DNA of 64,000 nucleotides, taken from Bugulina stolonifera. Taxonomy: Eukaryota; Bryozoa; Gymnolaemata; Cheilostomatida; Bugulidae. Positions 36,950 to 49,200 of the stretch are shown piece after piece (within the stretch, counting starts at the first letter, position 1; each line of letters opens with the position of its first letter). Both the position numbers and the translations under genes were made by a program. The stretch covers positions 8,949,072-9,013,071 of the forward strand of contig OW285189.1 in assembly GCA_935421135.1 (NCBI GenBank), in the 5' to 3' direction. The notes beneath the pieces were generated by a model that was not told the origin of the DNA, ran no database searches, and was given only the letters and a program-made list of their open reading frames with translations.

Positions 36950-39900
36950 TCACTTTGCTAGTAGTTTAATTTCTCGGATGATGTAGTAGTTTGTTTGGTA
37001 GGGTCCAGCAGTTTTATCTCCATGCATTGTGATGTATACTGTATCACCTTGATAAACTTGATCAAGCCAACTAACAGTCATGACATTTCTACAAAATAGA
37101 TAATAGTATATATGGGTGTAAGCAACCTAAATTGTATGGTATTGGGAAAATGGTCTTGCATTTTTATAACTATAGCAATTTGGGATTCAAATTGCAATAA
37201 TTTTAGAAGAATCGTTCTACCCGTGAAGCAATTAAGTTGAGAACTAGTTTAAATCAAAATTGTCGGCTTTTTACGTTAACGTAATATGCACAAGAGGAAC
37301 TGTAACGTTTATGAAAAAGACCATAATAGCAAAATTCTGCAATACTTGAATACATTTTTACAATTAGAATTGCGACTAAGTGCAGTTGTATTAAGACTAC
37401 TTCAGTATCCTAGGTCCAACTTAAAACAATACATGGATATAGACAAAAGTTGTATGATTGGGGAATGATACTGCTTACTAGAATTGTTGAAACTTTCTTG
37501 TGTTGGAAAACTTGGAGGAAACAGGTAGAAGTGAGAGTGTCCTGGGAAAGGGGGAGGGGAGGTGTACTCGTAAAAAATGGGAGTTACCTTGTGAAACCTT
37601 GGAAACTTGCCAGATATGCTAAAACATCATTTTTAAACAATTTCACAATGAAGAGTAAAAATGCAACCTACCCATACAAGAAGTTATATTGACGGCAAGC
37701 ACCATTTGTTCTGGAAGCACACTTTTCCACTTGAAATCTTCCAGCTGTTTCTATTGGTTCATTATATTTGGAGAAGCCAATAGAAAAACTTATTGGCACC
37801 GTTTCCACTTGCAAACTTAAAGCTGCTACCTAAACCAAATTAGATGCAAATAGTCAGGACAAGGTTTCTGTGTCAGGTTTGCTTTGCTCTCACAGGTACA
37901 TCCTGAGTGCAGGAGAGAGTAGGAACATGTGAGGACCGAGTGTACAGCTTTAAATTGGAGGACCAGTTCTGCAAGCAAACAAACTAATGGTTGGTTTGGT
38001 AGTACTTGCTTGGTGATGCAGAATAAGTAAGAACTTACAGAGAAGATACCATGTAGATCTATTCTGATGCGTGTAGCTTCACTTTCCACTATGGGGTAGG
38101 CCCATGCCGTAGTCATGTAACCATCAACCATTTTGCTGGGATCAGCATAAACCAGTTGATGGACTATCAAATTACCTGCTACAATTATAAGACAGAATTC
38201 CAAAAGTAAGTAGAAAAGCATTCATTAATATTCATGTTGAATTGACTTCCAAAATATAAAAACCGAGAAGGACAACCTTGGTTGAGTGACTTTCTTGCAT
38301 TGTTAATTGGTATCAAAGATAACCTCGGCTCTTGATAAGCTGGGAGGCCCTGTATTTTTATACATGAACATGAAAACGCCCATAAAAGGGACCCAGATTT
38401 AAGCCCTAGTCAGGATGAGCATTTTTGTGAATGTGAAGTTGATTCTTTGACTGCTCAATTGTCAAGTTAAAATCCTTGCAACAAATGACATCACATCCAT
38501 ATAAATATAGCAACGTTTGAATAACTGATACGACAAGATGCTAAAGGACCTATCAGAAAGTGACATGATTGTGACAATATGCAGTATATACAACGGCCTA
38601 TTCTCCCTATACGGGAGAATAAGTTTCTCCCAGTATGGGAGGAACTTATTCTCCCCATGAGGGAGAACAATATTGTTCATGAGCTGCAATATTACAATAA
38701 TTCTAAATACATAGTCACAAGATCATCTTAAGACAGCTTTGGCAATATTTGAGGCCACATCATTGTATAAATTAAACAACTTAGTCAATTTGTGAAGCTG
38801 TGTAACAGAGATATCGTAGCATTAAACATTTTCATTCACTTAACAATAAAATCGTCTATTGCATTGCCTAGTATATAGACAGAATCTTAATTTTACTCTA
38901 TACCAATGGAAACAATTACTGGCAATATTGATGCAGAAATACAGAGAGTGTCATAATATTCTTAGACTGGACAAGTCTCCTGAGGTGTAGACAGGTTATT
39001 ACATTTATTATGGATGATGATTACATACATGTACTCTAATGATACTAGTTAACCCAGACCTGTCAACTGATGATATTAATACACAATTATTGCGTATGTA
39101 TTAGCGTGTGTCATGTATTGAGTATTATATACACAATCCACACTATACCTTTAAAAAATAAACATCATCATAAATATTTCAATTTCTATTCTAAGGGTGT
39201 GGTTTAGGTGTGAAATATTAATTATCTTACCTCGTATAATCAGACACTGTGGAAATTCTATTACATAATCACACTCAGTATTACCGTCTGCCCATCTGCT
39301 GTAATCCTGTTAATTGCAAGAATGTTTTTACATGTTATGTTACTGGGGTTTGGCTACTTTTTATATATTACGATGTTCCTTTTTTGTTTAATAAATAAAT
39401 AAAATAAATAAATAAATAAATTAAATGTCTATAAATAAATAATTTTTCTTCCCTAAGAAAACATCATGTTGTGTTAATACGTATATTGAAGAGATGATTT
39501 CAATAGATTAGAGATTCAACACTGTTCCAGCTGGAGGTAACCAAAGGCTGTGAGCTCACACACTGTCAACAGTTGACGAATAGTTGGTAAACATTTGACA
39601 CTTATTCGAATCCCTCCATCTACTCAAGTGACAACTTTTTTGTTCAAAGTTGAACATGGAGTAGCAGAATCAACATACTGTGGTGAATCAGCATAGCCTG
39701 CCACAGCATGAACTGTAACTTGTGCCCATTATCGTGTACATACAATTGACATTGTTCTTATATTTACTCTATTGCCATGCATTGACATTGCCTTACTATA
39801 TAATCTTATACATGCATGAACATTACACTATTATTATTATAATCAACTGCTATGCCTAGTGTGCCTTGTATTATTATCATTAACCAATCAGGTTATCGCA

Positions 39901-42900
39901 TTTTACGCATGGTTTAACTCTACTATGTATGCAATTATCTATTTAGCCTGATTATTATCTCCTAAGTCTTTTACCTGTACACTTTTCGGGGCCGATGTCT
40001 CTAAACATGGCCATATTCATATATTATCCATACTGGACTGTTATAAGCACTTTTTGTGCAAGACTGACCCTTTTGGTGGCCGACATCGGGCGGAACTACT
40101 CCATGTTGTTGCATAAGTTCCGGCCCGATACCTTGTCGTACCTTTTTCCGGAAGTATCATTAGTATAAAAGCCAGCACATTTTCTGTATCAAATCAGTTG
40201 TTAATTGCGCTCTAATAAAGCAACATCTCCTAACTCAACCTAGAGTCTTACTCTTGCAGGCAGGTAGCTCCACCCACAGGTGTTTTTAAACCTAAGCGGC
40301 TCGAGCTCACCTCATACTTGTTTAAGCAACTCTTTCTACACTCCTTGTGAGTTCTACACCATCGGACTTTAGCCGATCCCGGATTTCTTATGAATCTAGC
40401 GTCGGGTCTAAGTCCTTAGATTACTACTACTTCTTTCTACACTCCTTTGGAGTATAAACCTACAAACCTATGTCGACCCTGGACTCTTTCACGTCATTAT
40501 CAACAATACTAGAGCTTAACTAACTGTTCACTCTTTATGTAATGTGTGGAAGTTACCTTGGTCGTCCTCTACCAACCTCCAAGCACTTCCCATACCCGCG
40601 ATCTATTGGCACTCGTACGTAACACAGCTCAAAACATTACAATATCATGTAGGTATAGTCAATGCCCTACATTGTAGGTCAAAGCAATAATTGTATAGTT
40701 ATAATTCTGATGACAGTGGTTTTCTACAAGTGACTGTTACACTGAGAATCCTCAAATACATGTATTTTAGCTATTTGATTCAAGTTGCAAACATAGCCTA
40801 CCCACTAGTCGAATATTGTTAACTTACCATTTAAGAGAATATATAAACTACACGTACCTTACAAAAGTCAGTAGGTAAATATAAATAAATGAAGCAACAA
40901 TTATAGTCCCGCTACCTTATAAATGAAGATACATATAAGTTTAAATCAAAGATTAAAAAGTCATGATTGTTTAATTAAAAGAATGCTATTTATTGCATGC
41001 CATTAGTGATCGATTTCTGTACAAGGGAACATGTTTTCGCCAGCTTATAAAGAAGAAGCAGTAATTAATATTTACATTATAAGAAATAACAATGACATGT
41101 AGGTCAGTGTGTCCCAATCACCAATAGATAATATTGTTTCCAACCCTGATAATCAGTGCATCTCCCCTCACTCACTACTGGGTTACTTCTTTTATGATGG
41201 TGTGGAGCCCAATATAAAGGACATATACATATAATTGCCACTGTCTCAAGAGCAGAATGCTGAGTATACTCACGGTATTGCCACCAGCTCTCTCCCAATA
41301 TACTTTTAAACAATTTATGCTCCCTAACACAGACCTAGGGTTCAAAGGACAGACAGTGCGATGTTGTATCCTTTGCCATACATTTCGCCTAACTTGCTGT
41401 TCTACAAAAGTTAAATCACAGTGTTAGACCTTATACAGGTATACTTTATTGAAAACATGCTAAATATCTAATGTTGGAATTACAGTAGGTATTGTCCATA
41501 ATCATTCATAATAACATTTTGATATTTTCTTGCAGAGCGGTTTGTTTATTGGCAGCCAACATTAGTTTGGTTCTAGAGCCATTTAAATAGCTATCCTCAA
41601 CTGAGTTTCGAAGTTGAAGCTCTATGATACCTAATTCCCAAGCACAGTATTCAGATTATTCATCAATGCACCAGATTGTCTAATGTCAGTAAGGAAACCT
41701 CACTAACCAGCACAACTTATATACTGAACCATCACGACATGATATACTCATCTATGGCCAACTTGCTTTATATAGAGTAGTATTTGGGTTTCGCCACTCT
41801 TGTTGTACAAGCTAATATTTTTCTTGCAAGGATACATATTTTTGAGTAGCCAAGTAGTTGGTCCCACAACTGTGGAATGAGCCCATTTCAGATTGAAGTT
41901 TGAACCTGTGACTCGATGGCACCTAAATGCCTAACTCAGTGAATAGATGCGGTTGCGTTAGGATCTTGGCTTGCCTCCACTCTGGAGTTGGGAAGTTTTG
42001 ATGTTCAGACTGGTATCAGTTTTAAGATGCACAACGTACAATAATTATGTGTTATTTATATAAACATTAAATTCTGACTCGAATCTAGATGCCAAGCAAA
42101 TGGCAGCCCCTCAAGTAATTGTACACATGTACATGAAACCACATAAAAGTTAAAGTTACTAAATGCATATTAATGTTTGCTGTACTTACCAAGTTGAACA
42201 GTCATGCGACTAACACTACTTGTGCTGTAGTTGGGATAAAAAACTCTCCTGATCTCTTCTGTAATAAACCAAGGTAACAATTTGCTTTTGTAGACACTAA
42301 GGTGTATATTATTGTATACAGATAAGAAGCATGCTGTATTGTAGACAAGGAAAATGTTGAGTTGACCCTGTTACTGAATGATGGAAGCTTGACTTTGCTT
42401 TTTTACATCAGAAAGTAACACTGCTTTTTGACTTTATCAAATGGCAAAATGACTTATCAATTATGCCAACATTTAGTGTCTTTACAACCTCTTGAACCAG
42501 TCTGAGTTGCAAATAAAAATCTCAAGATGGCCACTTGGGCTAGGCCAAAGAGGTGAACAATTTGGAATTATGTCTGATCGGAGAAAGCCATTTCTAGCTC
42601 ACCAGCATACCCAGGTTTCTGGCATGAAAATAAAGATTTTGCATTTGGCTCAGGACAGGATGTATGGACAGATGCACGTTGAAAAATTCCTAAGCACATG
42701 GGTCTGTGTCTGTAATTGAAGTTGCAGACACTATTTGTTTCAAATCATCAACAAAACTATAAAAAGCCGTGTAAACACCTGGTACCCATTCAAATACCTG
42801 TACATACCATAAGCTTGTAAATTAAGAACTTACCCATCTCATTTCTGGGGAGATAGATATTTGGAGTCTGAGTTGTACTACAGCTTGTGACTAAGATAAT

Positions 42901-42939
42901 ACCAGAGACAGCAATGGTTAGCATTGAGTAGAAAATCAT
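36950..42939 (-). CDS. Secreted protein of unknown function, seven exons
   Basis: Exons 42939-42834, 42258-42190, 41401-41274, 39306-39231, 38178-38039, 37829-37672 and 37088-36950 join in frame through GT-AG introns to give 271 residues ending in TGA. The N-terminus MIFYSMLTIAVSGIILVTSC is a signal peptide, so the product is exported. The mature part has paired cysteines (TVCPLN, SINCLK, TECDYV, PQCLII, EKCASRTNGAC) and alternating hydrophobic patterns such as LSLQVETVPISFSIGF and GDTVYITMHGDK that suggest a beta-sandwich. I do not recognise the family; a TNF- or C1q-like fold is a guess. Intron 3 holds an LTR-like repeat and intron 4 a hairpin cluster. Confidence 0.8.
38600..38668. repeat. 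Cluster of overlapping CTCCC/GGGAG hairpins
   Basis: Three consecutive stems, ATTCTCCC/GGGAGAAT (38,600-38,620), GTTTCTCCC/GGGAGGAAC (38,623-38,645) and TTCTCCC/GGGAGAA (38,649-38,667). In addition GGGAGAATAAGTTTCTCCC pairs with the following segment over 19 positions with one mismatch, giving a larger alternative hairpin around agtat. It lies in intron 4 of the secreted-protein gene. Confidence 0.8.
39391..39421. repeat. AAAT microsatellite
   Basis: Run of aaat tetramers with one interruption, in intron 3 of the secreted-protein gene, a little upstream of exon 4. Confidence 0.85.
39945..40620 (+). repeat. LTR-like repeat, copy 1
   Basis: About 680 bp shared with 43,660-44,365. It has the order expected of an LTR: a TATAAAA box at 40,164-40,170, then AATAAA at 40,214-40,219, then a T/C-rich tail with repeated actcct-n-gagtataa words. 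No internal coding region flanks it, so it would be a solo LTR or a fragment. Exact termini and a target duplication could not be fixed by eye. It lies in intron 3 of the secreted-protein gene. Confidence 0.6.
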
Positions 42940-43308
42940 GTCTACAGTCAAGTAATGTACCTCTAGATTCTTTCTCTCTGCACTGTTTAGTATACAAATA
43001 TCAATATGAGAGTCTATCTGGAGTTTATATACAGTGTACTTGTATGTTTATGTGATGACGCTAATTTCAGAATAAATGTATAGCATTACATCATAAGGAT
43101 AAGTAGTTACCAGTTTGTCACCACTACAAGTTGCTATGTGCAGTTATCCATGTCCTGTTTGACTCAGTCATCCAGTATCAAACTTGTGATGGCTACAAAA
43201 ATATTTCACATGACCATCATCTCCGATGCAGGCTATTTTATTCTAAGAACCAGTAATATAATTGTTTGAAATAATACTCTGACAACGGTGCTCAAGGACT
43301 AAACTTAC

Positions 43309-43416
43309 CTACTGCATGCAATCGCTAGTGGATAGATATTTGGAGGCAAGTTGAACTACAGTTTGTGACAGAGAAGATGTTGAGACAACAATAGGTAATA
43401 TTGAGTAGAAAATCAG
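43309..43416 (-). pseudogene. Decayed duplicate of the secreted-protein first exon
   Basis: Aligns with exon 1 at 42,834-42,939: ATTTTCTACTCAAT, then gtcacaa and ccaaatatctatc, followed by a conserved gtaagt donor. The start codon has become CTG and the reading frame carries indels. Similarity continues upstream (ctctcggtactg against ctctctgcactg), so promoter and exon were duplicated together. Confidence 0.75.
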
Positions 43417-43517
43417 TCCTATTATAGTCTAGTGACGCACCTATATATACTTCCTCTCGGTACTGCTACGCATTAACTCGGTCCAATAATATCAATGGCT
43501 ACATGTATAATATTGTG

Positions 43518-43652
43518 ATGGAGTGGACGACTCAGCCAACACCTAGGCTGTCCTATGCAGAGGTCATCAAGAAGGCCTTGTCGCCCAAGCGAATATTCTC
43601 CATCTTGAGTGACTCTAAGCATGCTTTCATGTCTAGATTACTTGTGAAATAA
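43518..43652 (+). CDS. Small 44-codon frame of unknown nature
   Basis: ATG to TAA, MEWTTQPTPRLSYAEVIKKA and a basic tail, ending just before LTR-like copy 2. Composition is more protein-like than the surroundings. It could be the last codons of a retroelement polyprotein abutting a 3' LTR. No homolog recognised. Confidence 0.2.
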   Translation: MEWTTQPTPRLSYAEVIKKALSPKRIFSILSDSKHAFMSRLLVK

Positions 43653-43659
43653 GTATAGT

Positions 43660-44365
43660 ATTGCCTGATTATGTTCTATGTCTTTCTGCTTATTGTAATT
43701 GATGGCCGATGTCATGGATATTTCTCATATTAATATAGTATCAATTTCTCACTATTGCAAGCACTTTTTGTGCATGGCCGACCCTTTTATGGTCGAACCT
43801 CGAGCATTTTAAGCCATCTTGTTATGCAATTTCCGGGGACGATACCTTATCGTACAGCCCGACCCCCTGTTCGCCCTTTTAGCCGGAAGTTTAACTCATA
43901 TAAAAGCCGGCACATTTTCTATGCTAAATCAGTTGTTGATTGCGCTCTAATAAAGCAACAACTCCTAACTCAACCTACAGAGTCTTACTCTTGTAGGCAG
44001 GCAGCTCCAGCCTTGGTCCTTGGACCTTAAGCGCCCGAGCTTGTCCTCATACTTGTATAAGTCTCTTACTACACTCCTTGCTGAGTATAAGCCTTGGACC
44101 TTAGTTGATCCTTGATTCTTCAATGAATCTGGCATCGGGCATACGTCCCTTCACCAACACAGATACTTTCTGCACTCCTACGGAGTATAAATCATAGGAC
44201 CTACGTTGACCCTTGGCTCTTTTATGAGTCCAAGCATCGGCCTACGCCCTCTACAGTAACTACAAGAGCTTACCTAACTGTTGACTCTTTATGTAATGTG
44301 TGGAAGTTTACCTTGGCAGCCCACTACCACTACCAAGCGCTTCCCCCACTCGTAAACTCTTGAAC
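43660..44365 (+). repeat. LTR-like repeat, copy 2
   Basis: Second copy of the 39,945-40,620 repeat, with TATAAAA at 43,899-43,905 and AATAAA at 43,949-43,954. The best conserved part runs from the TATA box through gcgctctaataaagcaac to the caggcagctcc segment. The copies are clearly diverged from each other, so they are separate old insertions rather than the two LTRs of one element. Confidence 0.6.
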
Positions 44366-46204
44366 ATAACCACTGTAATAGGAATTATCCTGAAATTAAC
44401 ACTGGCACAAATAGCGTACATGTAACCACTGTACACTGAATAATTATACTTCACACCTAGTTCTGCTGGGGATAATCACAAATCATGGGTGTGCCTCTTT
44501 AACTACTTGCTGTCACCTGTACAATGCACTTTAGGTCAGCCAGAAACAAAAGGATTAAACTGATCTGCTGAATTAGTAATTTGATCTCTCTCTGAACCAG
44601 GAAAAGATCCTACAGTATTTCAGTCATAAGGAAGTCAACCAGGATTAAAATGTCAATATACTCCAACATTCAGATGTCAACTGTTGTAGGTGTTATGAGA
44701 TTTGTTGTAAATAGATAATGATCTGATAATGATCGTGTTGCGGTGGTAGTGAAACCAGTGGTGACACTTCAGCGGCAAACCGATGAATAATCAACCATAA
44801 TTATTATTTTTACTGTAAAGGAACTTAAATCTAAAAATGTAATCTAATTGTGAAGAATATAACACACATGTTCACTGCCTATTGGCCCTGTATAATACTC
44901 GGGGTCCGAAGGGGTATCGGCAAGAATCATTCATGCATAATGTCACACCCAAGGGTCCTGTACTAAAAGGGTCGACCCTACATAAGTTGGGTGTAAACTA
45001 AGATATAATAACACATATTTATTACATAATATAATATTATTATGTACATAATGCACTAATAATTATACTTATAATAATGTATATATTTATTCATTATTAA
45101 ACACAATACAATGGTAATTTAATGCTGTTCATTGTCACAGGTGGCTCATCACAATGATATAATCTGGAGGATGAGTGTAAAGAATATAGTACAGGTGTTC
45201 ATTTATTACTGTGTTACTGTGGTATCAAAATTGATATCTTGCTTACTGAGAGAGTACAATTCTGTTTATAGAGGAAAAAAAAGTTCCCCTTCCTCCAATT
45301 CCAACTTTGCTTCAGCTCCAGCTTTGGAAGCTTTATGTGTAATAATGACAAAAGCCACCTGACACTAATCTTGACAGTAGCGTCCATATTATGACAGATG
45401 GAGATTAGACACATCTCTATCTTCTTCAGACTCTAATTTTTAAGTAACGTTCATCATAACACAACCATGCGTGTATAAATTAGCCTGAAATGTAGCAGTT
45501 GTGATCGAGTGCTTATAACCTTGACCTTCTATCCTAGATTCATATCTGGAAAGTTTAATGATGTTTCAAAATACATGTAGTTTTAAAACACTCTAGTGCT
45601 CTCACAAAAGCCTCTGTCTGTACAGTTTACCAGCACATTTGTCTCCTACATAGACCCTAATAATATCTCACTAGTTCCATATTTCTCCCACTTCGAATTA
45701 GCACTAAATATAGAAATATTGAGTGTCATTGTGAGCACGCTAGTGCAACAGAAAGCCCAAGCAGATCAGATAAACTCTCAATCCTACCCTCAAATTTTTT
45801 ACATTTCTTAAACATCCCGCATACCTTATCCTGTATATGTACATGTACAAACAGAGATGGCAGACACAAGCTGAATGTGCAAGCAAACTAATGTTGTGTC
45901 AATCTGAGCCATAGATCAAAGTGTCTGGACAAAAAATCTGTGAGTGGTTTAATCTCTCGAGTCCATCCACTGTGCAATGAGTGCCTTATAAAGTTGAGCC
46001 TTTGTGTGAGGAAGTTATCTTATCTTCAATGAACTGGTTAGGAACATGAGCAGGTAATTCCCTGATGACGTTGCGCTACTTTTTTAAATGGAATGCTTAA
46101 TTATAACATTGCGCTACTGGTTTTAGTAGAAATGGCTTCACGTCTAATTGATTGTTGTGAGTTTAGTTCATTCGTTTTGAATAACCTAAAACTGAGAGTT
46201 CAAT
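44366..46204. other. Intergenic AT-rich DNA without a recognised gene
   Basis: Nothing recognised. Short open frames near 45,132-45,414 and 45,596-45,811 lack domains and splice partners. The end of this stretch should contain the promoter of the plus-strand coiled-coil gene. Confidence 0.5.
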
Positions 46205-49200
46205 ATGGAGGAAACGTTTGTATTCATCCCGTATTGTGGTGTAACTTTACTATTGGGTAAGCTGTAATATGTTGCATATTTAAGTACGGAACATAAACAT
46301 TATTCTGTAGTGTTCAGTAGAGGAGTGATTTTAATTACAAATGTAGATTTTTTGTCCTCTTTATGGATACATTGGCTGATCCAACACAGGTTTACATCTA
46401 CATGTACATGTAAATGTACGTAGTTTTTTTATTTTTCCTGAAACTATACAACTGTGTACCAAATTGATAGACCTATTATATCAATTGTGTAGTGTTGAAA
46501 AATGATTAAATATTTTATTTTAGTTGTTGTCATGAAGTTGTGGCAAACGCTGGGTAATGAGAGAGAGGTATGAACATTATATTACATTTTATAGTTCCTT
46601 GAAGTTGTGTTCTCTTTCAGTACTAGTTACTAATATTTCATTATTCACTAGACTTTACACTCAGGTACATGATTGGCTCCTGGCCAAATATTGATGTACA
46701 TTATCTATGTTTTAGGATCGCTGTGAGGCTGAAAAAGAGTGGAAAGAGTAAGTCTATGAAATTTAAATAACTCGGTAACTTATTTAATGAGTCAAACCTA
46801 CATGACTGTACAAGCATTACTGTAGCTAAATAATAGTGAAAATGGCAAGTGAGAATGGTAGCAGTGTAATAATAATAAAGGTAAATCAACTGACTATCAC
46901 TATGAGTACCGCAGCTCCAAGCTGCTCAGCAACCTCCTGAAACTCCCCTTGTTGCTGTCAACGCCTCCTAACGACCTGCCCAGCAAGCCAACGTGTCACC
47001 AAACACACCACTTCCAATTATCTCTGTCACAATTGATTTTCGCAAGTGGAGAAACGTCTTTCTCCTTTCAAAGACACACCCAAGATGCCGATCAAGAACA
47101 TGAGGTTTTGTCCTTGACCCGCAGCTTCCTAAGCTGCTACGCCGCTAACGGCATCGGAATATACCAATAATATCCCACATCTCCCCCAGTTTCTCACGAA
47201 GATACGAGGAATACCCCTCGACCCCCGACGACTAACACACATAGTCATCCAAGTAGGCGGGTCGTCGGCGCGTTCTCTGCGGCCGTCCATGACGAACCAG
47301 CGGCACATCTGCCGCGGCCTCAGGTCCCCCTGCGCTGACCTCGGGTTGCTCCACAGGCTGCCATGCACCGCCAGGAGGCTGGCCCGCATCAGCCGCAGGC
47401 TGAGGCCGGTCAGCCCCGTCCGTACGCTAAACTCCACCAGCCTCGGGGCGGGCCATGCCCGCTCCTTCATTCAGCCGGCGCATCTCAACCCGCTCCCCGA
47501 GTGGCTCGGCCGACAGACCCCCCAGAAACCCGGCCAAGGGGTCCATCATCAACAGCCCATCGTTGACGTGACTCGCTCGGTCATCCGGATCACGCCTGGC
47601 GATCCGCGAAACAGCACTCCTGTCCCTGCCATGCCGACGCTTCCTCACGTCCCTGACGTGCCGTGGCACTCCGTTCATACACATCGTTTGCTTGGACACG
47701 ACCCCGGTGACCTCACCAAGGGCCCACTGCTTCGTGCACGAAGGCGGTGATGGCTTTATCCACGCCTCGTCACCAATGGCAAAATCACCATCGCCAAAGG
47801 CGTCGACTTCCGTGACGTTGACATCAAACGGTACCCGCCACGGGTAGCGGAAGAGGACATTAGAGGGGACTGAGCCCTCCTCCACGTCCTTCCTCGGCGT
47901 CACATTATACCAGAATGTCGCCTCCTCGGGGGTAATTTCCCCCCTCTCCGCAATCCTCTTGATTGTCCTGTGGTTCCTCTCCACGATTCCGTTGCCACTC
48001 GGGGCGTAAGTGGCTCGAAACCTGAGAGAAATTCCTTACTCGTCAGCAAACTCCTCAACAGCTGCTGACCTAAACGCCATGGAGTTGTCCATGAGAAACT
48101 CGTCACATGGCCCTCTCTCAATTACGACACTGCGCAACTGGGCAACAATGTTTTCTGCAGACTCCGTCTGCAAGCGTCGCCAAATGGCAAACCTCGATGG
48201 ACCACAGTCGACCATCGACAGAAACAATCTGCCACCATAATGAGTTACATCAATTGCGACTCTGTGCCAGTTTCCCTTAACCGACAGGCTCCCTGTCGGA
48301 ACGAGGTTCTCTGACTTCATGGTCTTCCACACTCTCCCCCGTGGAAAGTGCCGCAGTCACCTGAGTTTCGGTGCTGCTGACCTCATGGCATCCTAGCCAC
48401 TGCTTGGATACCCTCGACATGACATCAGCTTTGTTTTCTGCCGTCGGCACAAAGCGCACGGATATGTCGAGTCCAAACTGGGTGATTGTGTCACGGATCA
48501 CCCCCAGGCAACGCTTTATCAGCATCTCCGCAGCACTTTTCATCCTGACACGGTTGCGTGCAGCGACGGTGTTTTCCATCCAATTCACGACTGTAAGTGA
48601 GTCAATTGCCAGCGTAAAAGTTCTGAAACCCCACGCGATCGCCAAATTGATTCCCCTTGTCACAGCCTCCAGCTCGGCAACGTTGATATGCGAGTGGTCT
48701 GACTCCTTTCGGAGCCACGACGCATCCTCTACCACATCGCCATCTACCTCAAGGACCACGCCTATACCTATTGAACTGGCGTCAGTCCACACCGTGACAG
48801 GTCCGCCAGAATCCACATGCCAGCGCCCTCGCACAGGGTCCTCTCGCCGAGCCCTGGCAAGGAGCTCGACAGCAAGGTTGCTAGCTCTCTCCCCGACAGG
48901 AGCATCCCAACTTCCGCCACAGCCCAGACGCTTCAGGAAGCTGCAGTGCAACCGTAGCCACCCGGCCACCGGATAGTGTCCAACCAATCGACCGCACAGG
49001 GAAAACAACCCTCGCTTCGTCAATCCTGATGGATCAATGCTGACCTCCGACAAGGCTGTCGCCCTCGCTATCTGAAGCTCCCCTCGACTGTCGCGTCTCA
49101 GGGAAACTCCCATCAGTCGACCACCATCAAGGCCCTCTGGCTCCTTAGTCTCAAGCCCACACCTGGCTAAATGCTTACGTACTTCCTCAACCCCAACGAC

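Noticed and set aside
43720..44380. 43,660-44,365 and 39,945-40,620 as the two LTRs of one element
   Set aside because: They are too diverged from each other, and the DNA between them consists of host exons 1-3 rather than retroelement genes.
46949..47170. 73-codon ORF found identically at 46,949 and 51,508
   Set aside because: It lies in the two LTRs on the strand opposite to the retrotransposon genes; duplication comes from the LTRs.
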